From Butyrivibrio sp. XPD2006 (GTDB lineage: Bacteria > Bacillota > Clostridia > Lachnospirales > Lachnospiraceae), in NCBI RefSeq assembly GCF_000420865.1, contig NZ_ATVT01000005.1, positions 167,778 to 231,777 on the forward strand: a stretch of DNA of 64,000 bases. The letters run 5' to 3'. The stretch's first letter is position 1. Every line of letters begins with the position of its first letter. Shown one piece after another: positions 6,902 to 15,173 of this stretch. The translations under genes and the position numbers were made by a program. The notes under the pieces were generated by a model. The model worked only from the letters and a program-made list of their open reading frames with translations, was not told where the DNA came from and ran no database searches.

Positions 6902-8167
6902 ATGTCTGTACATGTTATTGATGAAGCTAACCGTTGTCTGCAGTGTCCAAACCCAAGGTGCAGGGAGAATGGCTGTCCTATTCACACCAATATTCCTGAG
7001 ATGATAAGGCTCTTTAAAGAAAACCGAATGATGGAAGCAGCGCAGATGCTTTTTGAGAACAACCCTCTCTCAATGGTGTGCTCACTGGTATGTAACCATG
7101 AGAACCAGTGCGAGGGTAACTGTGTCAGGGGAATCAAGGGTGAACCTGTTCACATATCATCCATAGAGAATTATATTTCCGACTCATGCTTTGAGAGGCT
7201 TGAGCTTAAACCGGCTCCCGCAAACGGAATGAAGGCGGCGGTTATAGGGGCAGGACCGGCAGGTATCACGATCGCAATAATATTGGCTCTTAAGGGATAT
7301 TCAATAACCATTTTTGAAACTCACGACAAGATAGGCGGAATACTGCGCTATGGCATTCCTGAGTTCAGACTTCCAAAGTCAATATTGGACAGATATTACA
7401 AAAAGATGCGTGAGCTTGGCATAAAGTTCAGACCTAATTTTTCTATTGGCGGATCCACCGGAGTACAGGATCTTTTAAATGACGGCTATAAGAGTGTATT
7501 TATCGGCACAGGTGCCTGGAAGCCCAGAAAGCTCGGGATTCCCGGTGAGACCTTCGGAAATGTCTTTTACGCCATCAATTACCTGAATAATCCTGATGTG
7601 TATGAGCTGGGCGATAAGGTTGCCATAATAGGTGCCGGAAATGCTGCAATGGATGTGGCAAGGACAGCCATAAGGCACGGCGCAAAAGAGGTTGTGGTCT
7701 ATGTAAGAGGTGATGAAGTCAGCGCATCCAAGGCTGAGTTTGAGTACGCAAAGGTGGACGGAGTAAGGTTCGAATACAGAAAGGCCATTGTACGCATAGA
7801 GGACGAAGGTGCTGTTTTCTGTGATATGATCCCCGATGAGGAGGAGATTGCCAGGATGCAGGAAAGAGGCGAAGAAGTAAAGAGAACACCTTTCAGGATC
7901 CTTCCGGAAACTGAGCATCCTATTGCGGCTGACAGCATCATGATAGCCATATCTCAGGTTCCGCAGGACCGTATCGTCACTCATGAAAAAGAGCTAAAGC
8001 TAAACGATAAAGGAAATCTTGCGACCAACGATAAGGGAGAAACTTCGCTGCCCGGTGTTTTTGCTTCGGGCGATGTGGTGACAGGAGCTAAGACAGTTGT
8101 AGCTGCAGTAGCTGTATCCAAGCAGATAGCGGAGGATATGGATAAATACATGAAGGAAAATGTATAA
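6902..8167 (+). CDS. GltD-like NAD(P)-dependent oxidoreductase (glutamate synthase small-subunit family)
   Basis: 421 aa from the ATG at 6902, six bases after GGAGGG; a TTG at 6884 is less likely. The N-terminal half-domain has the cysteine sets CLQCPNPRCRENGCP and CSLVCNHENQCEGNC for two [4Fe-4S] clusters. Then come the FAD dinucleotide fold (AAVIGAGPAGITIA, about residue 115) and the NAD(P)H fold (AIIGAGNAAMDVART, about 245), ending with the conserved GVFASGDVVTGAKTV. It belongs to the beta-subunit family of glutamate synthase, which also includes ferredoxin-NADP reductase-type subunits. No large subunit is adjacent, so the electron acceptor is unknown. Confidence 0.9.
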   Translation: MSVHVIDEANRCLQCPNPRCRENGCPIHTNIPEMIRLFKENRMMEAAQMLFENNPLSMVCSLVCNHENQCEGNCVRGIKGEPVHISSIENYISDSCFERLELKPAPANGMKAAVIGAGPAGITIAIILALKGYSITIFETHDKIGGILRYGIPEFRLPKSILDRYYKKMRELGIKFRPNFSIGGSTGVQDLLNDGYKSVFIGTGAWKPRKLGIPGETFGNVFYAINYLNNPDVYELGDKVAIIGAGNAAMDVARTAIRHGAKEVVVYVRGDEVSASKAEFEYAKVDGVRFEYRKAIVRIEDEGAVFCDMIPDEEEIARMQERGEEVKRTPFRILPETEHPIAADSIMIAISQVPQDRIVTHEKELKLNDKGNLATNDKGETSLPGVFASGDVVTGAKTVVAAVAVSKQIAEDMDKYMKENV

Positions 8168-8201
8168 GTTTATATACTTTAGCACTGTGACACGATAGAG
8201 C

Positions 8202-8230
8202 TTGATTTTGAAGGAATCTGTCCGTATAAT
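8202..8230 (+). promoter_or_regulatory. promoter for hisC
   Basis: TTGATT (8202-8207), 17-base spacer, TATAAT (8225-8230), 47 bases before the hisC start. Confidence 0.65.
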
Positions 8231-8277
8231 TGACACGGAAACTGGTAATTTTATTGGTAGTTAAAAGTGGAGCAGAT

Positions 8278-9333
8278 ATGAGTTGGGAAGAGTACGTTAG
8301 GAAGGTTGTGCCATACACACCCGGCGAGCAGCCTAAGATAAAGAACATAATAAAGCTAAATACAAATGAAAATCCATATCCGCCATCACCTCTGGTGTAT
8401 AAGGCCTATGAGGAGACTGAGCTTTCTGACTTCAGGAAATATCCTGATCCTACCTGCTCGGTACTGGTGGATTCCATCGCATCTTTTTATGATGTAAAAA
8501 AAGAGAATGTCTTTGTGGGAGTGGGCTCTGACGATGTACTGTCCATGGCTTTCCTCACATTCTTTAATTCGGATAAGCCGGTTCTTTTCCCGGATATAAC
8601 ATATTCGTTTTATGACGTGTGGGCCGATCTGTACAGGATTCCTTACAAGCAGATGCCGTTAAAGGATGATTTCACAATTGATCCTGCGGATTACTACGGT
8701 GAGAACGGCGGAGTTGTTATTGCCAATCCCAATGCGCCTACAGGAGTTAAGCTTCCTCTTGATGCCATTGAGGATATCATCAGTCACAACAGGGACGTAG
8801 TTGTCATCATCGATGAGGCATACGTTGATTTTGGGGCTGAGAGTGCGCTTCCTCTTATAGATAAGTACGACAATCTCCTTGTGGTAAGAACTTATTCCAA
8901 GTCAAGGTCACTGGCAGGACTTCGAATCGGATACGCTTTTGGATGTGAGAAGCTCATTAAGTACATTCTGGACGCCAAGTTCTCTTTTAACTCATATACA
9001 ATGAACATGCCCTCTCTTATACTCGGGGCAGCAGCCATGAACGACAGGGAGTACTTTGAGGAGACAACCGCCAAGGTTGTGGCTACAAGGGAGCGCGTAA
9101 AGGTACAGCTTAAAGAGCTTGGATTTGAGTTTGGGGATTCGAGGGCGAACTTCATTTTTGCTCGTCATCCTGAAAAGGCAGGCAAAGATATATTTGATTA
9201 TTTGCGTGCTCATGATATAATAGTGCGTCGCTTTGATAAGCCAAGGATTAACGAATATTTGAGAATTTCCATCGGTACGGACGAGGAGATGGACAGGCTC
9301 ATAGAGGTTTTAAAAGAATATCTTGGCAAATAA
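8278..9333 (+). CDS. hisC: histidinol-phosphate aminotransferase
   Basis: 351 aa from the ATG at 8278 (GGAG 7 bases upstream). PLP fold-type I enzyme that converts imidazole acetol phosphate and glutamate to histidinol phosphate. Visible are LNTNENPYPPSP near the N-terminus (family signature), ANPNAPTG, DEAYVDFG and SKSRSLAGLRIGYAFG, whose Lys208 should bind PLP. The C-terminal EYLRISIGT closes the fold. No other his gene is near, and some family members act on aromatic amino acids, so physiological specificity is open. A membrane protein and a methyltransferase follow at short spacing. Confidence 0.92.
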   Translation: MSWEEYVRKVVPYTPGEQPKIKNIIKLNTNENPYPPSPLVYKAYEETELSDFRKYPDPTCSVLVDSIASFYDVKKENVFVGVGSDDVLSMAFLTFFNSDKPVLFPDITYSFYDVWADLYRIPYKQMPLKDDFTIDPADYYGENGGVVIANPNAPTGVKLPLDAIEDIISHNRDVVVIIDEAYVDFGAESALPLIDKYDNLLVVRTYSKSRSLAGLRIGYAFGCEKLIKYILDAKFSFNSYTMNMPSLILGAAAMNDREYFEETTAKVVATRERVKVQLKELGFEFGDSRANFIFARHPEKAGKDIFDYLRAHDIIVRRFDKPRINEYLRISIGTDEEMDRLIEVLKEYLGK

Positions 9334-9349
9334 TTTATGAGGAGTAATT

Positions 9350-9868
9350 ATGTTAGCATTTTTTAAAGAGTCACTGATCGGACAGTATATAACAGTTTTT
9401 ATTGTATCAATGGTTCCACTTATTGAGCTCAGAGGAGCTATTCCTATTGCTCATGGCTTTAATCTGACGGGAACAGGATTCAATCTGATCCTTGGATATG
9501 TCCTTATTGCAATAGGTAACATGATCCCGGTTCCGCTCATCTATTTCTTCGCAAGAAAGGTTCTTGAGTGGGGAAAAGACAAACCGGTTATCGGTAAGTT
9601 CTTCACCTTCTGCCTTGAAAAGGGAGAAAAGGGTGGACAGAAGCTTCAGGCTAAGGCAGGACAGGGATTGTTCGTAGCACTTATGCTTTTTGTAGGAATT
9701 CCGCTTCCCGGAACAGGAGCATGGACAGGAACTCTTGCAGCCAGCATCCTGGATATGGACTTCAAGAAGACGGTAACCGCTGTTATCTGCGGAATTGCAC
9801 TGGCAGCTGTGATCGTAAGTGTTGTTTCAGCACTTGGATTTGGAGCATATGTAGGAATCAAAGGCTGA
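9350..9868 (+). CDS. small multidrug-export-family membrane protein (COG2426)
   Basis: 172 aa, four to five membrane segments. The N-terminal motif SMVPLIELRGAIPIAHGF and the central VGIPLPGTGAWTGTLAAS are typical of the Sm_multidrug_ex / COG2426 family, which is related to the DedA/SNARE-associated superfamily. Export activity is by family name only; the substrate is unknown. It starts 16 bases after hisC with GGAG before the ATG, and the methyltransferase follows after 51 bases. Confidence 0.85.
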   Translation: MLAFFKESLIGQYITVFIVSMVPLIELRGAIPIAHGFNLTGTGFNLILGYVLIAIGNMIPVPLIYFFARKVLEWGKDKPVIGKFFTFCLEKGEKGGQKLQAKAGQGLFVALMLFVGIPLPGTGAWTGTLAASILDMDFKKTVTAVICGIALAAVIVSVVSALGFGAYVGIKG

Positions 9869-9919
9869 TTGCTTTAGTTGATGAAGGGCATTGCTTTACG
9901 CCCTGACAGGAGAATATAA

Positions 9920-10768
9920 ATGGAAGCATATACAGATTTTGCAGCAGTATATGATACCTTCATGGATGAGACCCCATACGAAGTATGGGGTACTTTTGTT
10001 GCAGGACTTATTGAGAAATACGGCATTTCGAAGCCAGTAAGGTCAGATGCCGGTCAGGGAAAAGAGCTCTCGGAAGGATATGATACCGCTGAAGACTCCG
10101 AGCAGGCTCTTGATGAGGAGAAAAATCTTGTGGTTGAGCTGGGATGCGGAACAGGTTCTTTTACGCAGGAACTTTATAAGCTTGGCTATGACATCATGGG
10201 AATTGACTTGTCTCCTGAGATGCTTAATCTTGCAAGGCAAAAGAGCGCTGAAGCGGGGATTGACATCATGTACCTGGAGCAGGATATGAGGGAGCTCGAC
10301 CTTTACTGCACAGCAGGAACTATAGTCAGTGTCTGTGACAGCATAAATTATGTGCTGGAGGACCAGGAGGTTATCGATACCTTTAAGCTGGTGAATAATT
10401 TCCTTTATCCGGGTGGCCTTTTCATATTTGATTTCAATACGCTGCACAAATACAGAGATGTGATCGGCGATACAACAATTGCTGAGAACAGAGAAGACTG
10501 CAGCTTCATCTGGGATAATTACTATCATGAGGATGACCATGTAAACGAGTATGATCTGACGATCTTTGCCAGGTGTGATGAGAAGGATGAGGTCTTCAGA
10601 AGATCGGTGGAGACGCATTTCCAGAGAGGGTATACCTTGGATGAGATGAAGGAATTTGTGGAAAAGGCAGGACTTGAGTTTATTGAAGCCATCGATGCGG
10701 ATACGCATGAAGCGCCAACAGACGACAGTGAGAGAATATACATAATTGCCAGAGAGCAAGGGAAATAA
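9920..10768 (+). CDS. class I SAM-dependent methyltransferase
   Basis: 282 aa. The N-terminus (YTDFAAVYDTFMDETPYEVWG) and motif I (VVELGCGTGSFTQEL, about residue 75), followed by IDLSPEMLNLA, identify a YjhP/UbiE-like small-molecule methyltransferase. A glutamate/aspartate-rich insertion of about 35 residues (residues 38-72) separates the N-terminal helix from motif I; family members usually go directly between them. The substrate is unknown. GGAG sits 9 bases before the ATG, and the gene is last in the hisC operon, before a bidirectional terminator. Confidence 0.88.
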   Translation: MEAYTDFAAVYDTFMDETPYEVWGTFVAGLIEKYGISKPVRSDAGQGKELSEGYDTAEDSEQALDEEKNLVVELGCGTGSFTQELYKLGYDIMGIDLSPEMLNLARQKSAEAGIDIMYLEQDMRELDLYCTAGTIVSVCDSINYVLEDQEVIDTFKLVNNFLYPGGLFIFDFNTLHKYRDVIGDTTIAENREDCSFIWDNYYHEDDHVNEYDLTIFARCDEKDEVFRRSVETHFQRGYTLDEMKEFVEKAGLEFIEAIDADTHEAPTDDSERIYIIAREQGK

Positions 10769-10781
10769 ACAGACAGAATGT

Positions 10782-10815
10782 AAAAAGACCACAGCGCAGG
10801 CTGTGGTCTTCTTTG
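10782..10815. terminator. bidirectional terminator between methyltransferase and dapF
   Basis: Perfect 10-bp stem AAGACCACAG (10785-10794) / CTGTGGTCTT (10801-10810) with a 6-base loop. The minus strand continues with T5; the plus strand continues CTTTGCTT. Confidence 0.8.
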
Positions 10816-10825
10816 CTTATGAAAA

Positions 10826-11737
10826 TCAGATCTCAATTGTACCTTCAAATACGGTGGTTCCGGGGCCTTCCATGATGACGGGGGAATTTCCGTCGCCGTT
10901 CCATGAGCAGGTTACGATGCCGCCAAGGACGTGAACATTGACCTTAGTATCGGTAAGGCCGTTTAAGATGCAGGCTACGGTTGTTGCACAGCATCCTGTG
11001 CCGCAGGCAAGGGTCTCACCGGTTCCGCGCTCCCAGACTCTCATGTGAACATTGTTTTTGTCGTCTATCTTTACAAATTCAGTGTTTGTGCGGTTCGGGA
11101 AGAAGGAGTGATTTTCAAATTCAGGTCCGATCTTCTCGATGTCGAATGTTGCAAGATCCATGTCATCCGGAAGGAAAACCACAGCGTGGGGATTACCCAT
11201 TGATACGCAGGTTATCTCCCAGTCATTTCCGGCAGCAGTAATAGGTGCTCTGAAGCATACGTCTGATGGAATGTTTGAAAGACCGGCATCAGGCAGGTTG
11301 TCATAGCCGTTTGAAACGGTTACAGGAACCTGCGGAGCGCTTAGAATCGGAGCTCCCATGTCTACTTTGACGCGCTCTACAAGATTATTGTCGTTAACTG
11401 TAAGGTCGATAAATTTCTTTTTACCTGCACTTACTATGGTAAGGCTCTTCTTGTCAGTGAGACGGTGGTCATACACATACTTGGCCACACATCTGATGCC
11501 GTTTCCGCACATCTCGGATCTTGAGCCGTCTGCGTTATACATTTCCATTTCAAAATCAACAGAAGGGTCATCCACAGGATTTATGAATATAAGCCCGTCT
11601 GAGCCAATCCCGAAGTGGCGGTCTGAAACCTTAATGGCCAGTTCGGATTTCTTTTCCTGAGGTACAAGCTCTTTTCCCCCGTCAATATAAACGTAGTCGT
11701 TTCCACAACCGTGCATCTTGGTAAAATTGATCTTCAT
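10826..11737 (-). CDS. dapF: diaminopimelate epimerase
   Basis: 303 aa. Converts LL- to meso-diaminopimelate for lysine and peptidoglycan synthesis. The two catalytic cysteines are visible in SEMCGNGIRCVAKYV and GETLACGTGCCATT, and the N-terminal FTKMHGCGNDYVYID signature is intact. I chose the ATG at 11737 because GGAGGAG lies directly before it. The ATG at 11755 overlaps the upstream gene's stop but has no ribosome binding site. It is coupled to the upstream YczE-like gene on the minus strand. Confidence 0.95.
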   Translation of the reverse strand: MKINFTKMHGCGNDYVYIDGGKELVPQEKKSELAIKVSDRHFGIGSDGLIFINPVDDPSVDFEMEMYNADGSRSEMCGNGIRCVAKYVYDHRLTDKKSLTIVSAGKKKFIDLTVNDNNLVERVKVDMGAPILSAPQVPVTVSNGYDNLPDAGLSNIPSDVCFRAPITAAGNDWEITCVSMGNPHAVVFLPDDMDLATFDIEKIGPEFENHSFFPNRTNTEFVKIDDKNNVHMRVWERGTGETLACGTGCCATTVACILNGLTDTKVNVHVLGGIVTCSWNGDGNSPVIMEGPGTTVFEGTIEI

Positions 11738-11751
11738 ATACTCCTCCGATG

Positions 11752-12423
11752 TCATTTATTAAGTATGGGCCTTGCGATGTGAACGTTAAAGAACTCGATG
11801 AGAGGCCCCATGAAAAATGCAGTGATAATGGTTCCGATTCCGGCGATGGTGGGTATCTGAGAAACTGAGCCGCCGGCAAGAAGGAACAGCACACATCCCA
11901 GGATTACGCACACGATATCGGTGATGATCCTGACATACTGGAACTTGCCCTTCTTCCAGGTGTTGACGATGATCAGCGCCACGGCATCATAAGTTGACAC
12001 ACCAAGGTCGGCAGTCATGTAAAAGGCTGAGCCGAAGCAAATGATAACAACGCCTATAACCAGGCAGGCCACGCGAACGGGAATTGACGGATCCACGATG
12101 ACTGTCTGAAGAAATGCATAAGTAAACTGTGTGATATATCCAAGCAGGAACAGGTTGATAAAGGTCGCTATCCCGATATAGTGCCTGTCGAATATGAGAG
12201 CGAACAAAAGAAGAACCGCATTGGCAATCACATAAAGCGTGCCAAAATCAATGGGCACAAGCGCATCAAGACCAGCCATAAAGGACTGAAAAGGATCAAC
12301 GCCCAGAGCTGCTATTTTAAATATTCCGACGCTGATGGCGCAGATGATGACTCCAAAGAGAGTCATGGCAGTTCTCTTTGGGAGCTTGTCTATGCTCATA
12401 ATGCTCTTAAAGATTTTATTCAT
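11752..12423 (-). CDS. YczE/YitT-like membrane protein
   Basis: 223 aa, five to six membrane segments. The pattern GIFKIAALGVDPFQSF in the first third and ADLGVSTYDAVALII in the second half is typical of the YczE family (COG2364), predicted integral membrane proteins of unknown function. GGAG lies upstream of the ATG. The stop overlaps the region just before dapF, so the two form one minus-strand unit. A transport role is guessed from topology only. Confidence 0.8.
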   Translation of the reverse strand: MNKIFKSIMSIDKLPKRTAMTLFGVIICAISVGIFKIAALGVDPFQSFMAGLDALVPIDFGTLYVIANAVLLLFALIFDRHYIGIATFINLFLLGYITQFTYAFLQTVIVDPSIPVRVACLVIGVVIICFGSAFYMTADLGVSTYDAVALIIVNTWKKGKFQYVRIITDIVCVILGCVLFLLAGGSVSQIPTIAGIGTIITAFFMGPLIEFFNVHIARPILNK

Positions 12424-12501
12424 ATGCGTCAGTGTCTCCTATCTTTGCATAATTATTTAAATACATAATAATGGTTTAATCTTTCGGTGTCTACGCGATA
12501 G

Positions 12502-12530
12502 TTGCCATATTTTGCCTAATATATTAAAAT
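12502..12530 (+). promoter_or_regulatory. candidate promoter for SEC-C protein gene
   Basis: TTGCCA (12502-12507), 17-base spacer, TAAAAT (12525-12530). Confidence 0.4.
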
Positions 12531-12603
12531 AGATTGATTGTATGTAGATTTACTGCATACATTTAATTTTTTTGTGAGAACTTTAGAAACAGGAGAAATA
12601 ACT

Positions 12604-13107
12604 ATGGCATTATTAAAACAGTGGCGCGACATGGCGTATTCTGAGACTGCCAACAAGGGCGATCTTCAGAGACTTTGGACAGATTATTTCCAGAAGGAAA
12701 AAGACATCTATGCTGAGCTTTTAAAGAACCCTGATGAGGTTGTTAAGGGCACAGTTAAAGAGCTTGCTGACAAGTTCGGAATTGATGTTATGACAATGAC
12801 AGGCTTCCTTGACGGAATCAACGACAGCCTTAAGGAGCAGAATCCTATCGAGGAGATGGAAGAGGATACAGAGGTTAACCTCGGCTTTGAGAAGGAGCTC
12901 CTTTACAAGAACATGGTAAATGCCGGAGCAGACTGGCTTTACAACCTTCCTGAGTGGGAGGAAATTTTTGATGAGGCTAAGAGAAAAGAGCTCTACAAGG
13001 AAGAGAAGGCTTCTCATACCATCAGAAAAGAGAACAAAGTATATCCTAACGATCCATGCCCTTGCGGAAGCGGCAAGAAGTACAAGAAGTGCCACGGCAG
13101 AGCTTGA
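12604..13107 (+). CDS. SEC-C metal-binding motif protein
   Basis: 167 aa from the ATG at 12604, behind AGGAG. The body is helical and acidic and resembles no family I can name. The C-terminus is a complete SEC-C motif (NDPCPCGSGKKYKKCHG), the zinc-binding tail also found at the end of SecA and in many small helper proteins. The motif may bind ribosomes or SecB-like partners in other proteins; the role here is unknown. It precedes thrS by 119 bases. Confidence 0.8.
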   Translation: MALLKQWRDMAYSETANKGDLQRLWTDYFQKEKDIYAELLKNPDEVVKGTVKELADKFGIDVMTMTGFLDGINDSLKEQNPIEEMEEDTEVNLGFEKELLYKNMVNAGADWLYNLPEWEEIFDEAKRKELYKEEKASHTIRKENKVYPNDPCPCGSGKKYKKCHGRA

Positions 13108-13226
13108 TCTATAAAAAACGAAGCTTCCCCGTGAGCAGAACACCTGGTAGGTGTAATCCGCGGGAGCAAATAAAAAACAATCAAAGAGAAGCTTTCCCCG
13201 GTAGGGATTGCTAAAAGGAGAAAGAA
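13108..13226 (+). other. thrS leader region without T-box signature
   Basis: The gap carries a short hairpin (CACCT-GGT-AGGTG, 13141-13153), an imperfect direct repeat (GAAGCTTCCCCG and GAAGCTTTCCCCGG) and the thrS ribosome binding site. The T-box consensus expected for many Firmicute synthetase genes is not visible, and the gap is too short for a normal T-box. Confidence 0.45.
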
Positions 13227-15110
13227 ATGACAAAAGAAGAGTTTAAAGAAGTTTACCGCCACTCGTTGGCACACATCCTCGCCAAGGCCGTTATCGAGCT
13301 TTACGGCAAGGAAGTTCAGTATGCGATCGGACCACAGATCGATGACGGATGCTACTATGATTTCGTGCTTCCCAAGGCTGTGACCCAGGATGATTTCAAG
13401 ACCATCGAGGATAAGATGAGAGAGATCATCAAGAGAAGAGAAGACTGGACAAGGAAGGAAGTTTCAAGGGCAGAGGCACTTGAAATCTTCAAGGATCAGA
13501 AGTTCAAGACCGAACTTATCAATGACCTTCCTGAGGATGAAACTCTTACAGTTTACTATACAGGTGAGGATTTCGTAGACCTCTGCAGAGGACCTCACGT
13601 AGATAATTCACAGGAACTTATGAATGTTTCCTACCAGCTTAAGAGCGTATCCGGTGCTTACTGGAGAGGAGATGAGAAGAGAGATCAGCTCTCAAGAATT
13701 TATGTATATGCTTTCCAGACCAAGGATGAGCTCAAGCAGCACATCAAGATGATCCAGGAAGCTATGGAGAGAGATCACAAGAAGATCGGTGCTCAGCTTG
13801 ATCTGTTCATGTTTGATGAGACAGCTCCCGGAATGCCTTACTGGCTTCCAAGAGGATGGAAGATGTACCAGGCGCTCCTCAAGTACTCAAGAGAGGTACA
13901 GGAGAGACACGGTTACACTGAGATTGCAGCTCCTCTTATCAACAACAAGAAGCTTTGGCTTATCAGCGGACACTGGGCTCACTATGTAAACAACATGTTC
14001 ATGGTTCCCGGACTTGAGGGAATGGTTAAGGCTGATGCAAATATCCCTGAGGTATACGAGAACTACAGAGATGCAGATGAGACACCCAAGCCTGTTAAGA
14101 TCCAGGCAGGTTCCATGATCTACAACCGTGAGCTTGAGGACACAATGGCAGCTAAGCCTATGAACTGTCCTAACGCCATGATGACATACAGAAGAACCAA
14201 TCACTCCTACAAAGAGCTCCCTATCAGATACAGTGAGTACGATGTACTTCACCGTAAGGAGAAGTCAGGACAGATGAACGGACTTTTCCGTGTTCAGGAG
14301 TTCAGACAGGATGATGACCATACATTCGTAATGGAGTCACAGATCAAGGAGGAGATTGCAGACGTAATCGCAATCGCTGACGAGATCTACTCAACATTCG
14401 GTGTTACTTACAGAGCAGAGTTCTCAACAAGACCTGAGGACTTCATGGGTGACATCGAGGTTTGGAACAGAGCTGAGGCTGCTCTTAAGGAAATCCTTGA
14501 TGAGAAGTACGGTGAGGGCGGATACGAGATCAACGAGGGAGACGGTGCTTTCTACGGACCTAAGATCGACCTCCAGATCAAGGATGCTCTTGGAAGAGAG
14601 TGGCAGTGCGGAACAGTACAGCTTGACTTCCAGCTTCCTCACAATTTCGGACTTACATACCAGGCACAGGACGGCACAATGCAGATGCCTGTTGTTATCC
14701 ACAGAGCTATCTACGGTTCACTTGAGAGATTCATCGGTATCATCATCGAGAACTTCAAGGGTGTATTCCCGTTCTGGCTCAGCCCATATCAGGTAGGTAT
14801 CGTTCCTATCAGAGTTGAGCACAACGAGTACGCGCAGAAGGTTGAGAAGGCTCTTATGGATGCAGGAATCCGTGTAGAAGCTGATTACTCCGACAACAAC
14901 ATGAAGGAGAAGATTAAGAAATACAAGAACTACAAGGATCCATACATCATCGTTGTAGGTGACAAGGAAGCTGCTGAGAACACTGTATCAATCAATGTTC
15001 GCGGTTCCAACAAGCAGATTCAGAACGTTCCTCTTGATGAGCTTGTCAAGATGTGCACCAAGATGAACAATGAGCATTCACTTGAACTTATTGATTCATA
15101 TGAGGCATAA
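13227..15110 (+). CDS. thrS: threonyl-tRNA synthetase lacking the N-terminal TGS domain
   Basis: 627 aa. Charges tRNA-Thr. The protein begins almost at once with the editing (SAD) domain, HSLAHILA at residue 11 and CRGPHVDNS near 127; the usual 60-residue TGS domain is absent. The class II core follows: motif 2 region, zinc ligands in KPMNCPN, LHRKEKSG and VIHRAIYGSLERF, then the anticodon-binding domain. An extra segment of about 45 residues lies between HYVNNMF and the KPMNCPN block, where other ThrRS proteins have about 20. AAAGGAG precedes the ATG. A terminator follows. Confidence 0.95.
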   Translation: MTKEEFKEVYRHSLAHILAKAVIELYGKEVQYAIGPQIDDGCYYDFVLPKAVTQDDFKTIEDKMREIIKRREDWTRKEVSRAEALEIFKDQKFKTELINDLPEDETLTVYYTGEDFVDLCRGPHVDNSQELMNVSYQLKSVSGAYWRGDEKRDQLSRIYVYAFQTKDELKQHIKMIQEAMERDHKKIGAQLDLFMFDETAPGMPYWLPRGWKMYQALLKYSREVQERHGYTEIAAPLINNKKLWLISGHWAHYVNNMFMVPGLEGMVKADANIPEVYENYRDADETPKPVKIQAGSMIYNRELEDTMAAKPMNCPNAMMTYRRTNHSYKELPIRYSEYDVLHRKEKSGQMNGLFRVQEFRQDDDHTFVMESQIKEEIADVIAIADEIYSTFGVTYRAEFSTRPEDFMGDIEVWNRAEAALKEILDEKYGEGGYEINEGDGAFYGPKIDLQIKDALGREWQCGTVQLDFQLPHNFGLTYQAQDGTMQMPVVIHRAIYGSLERFIGIIIENFKGVFPFWLSPYQVGIVPIRVEHNEYAQKVEKALMDAGIRVEADYSDNNMKEKIKKYKNYKDPYIIVVGDKEAAENTVSINVRGSNKQIQNVPLDELVKMCTKMNNEHSLELIDSYEA

Positions 15111-15125
15111 TATTTAAGAATGATT

Positions 15126-15162
15126 CAGGCACAGCACTTTTGTGTTGTGCCTGTTGTTTGTT
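15126..15162 (+). terminator. terminator after thrS
   Basis: Stem CAGGCACAGCAC / GTGTTGTGCCTG with a TTTT loop and a T-rich tail. Its position argues against translation of the next gene starting upstream of 15174. Confidence 0.75.
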
Positions 15163-15173
15163 ACGAGGCTAAA

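Noticed and set aside
13108..13226. T-box riboswitch before thrS
   Set aside because: The conserved T-box sequence and a terminator/antiterminator pair are not present, and the gap is too short.
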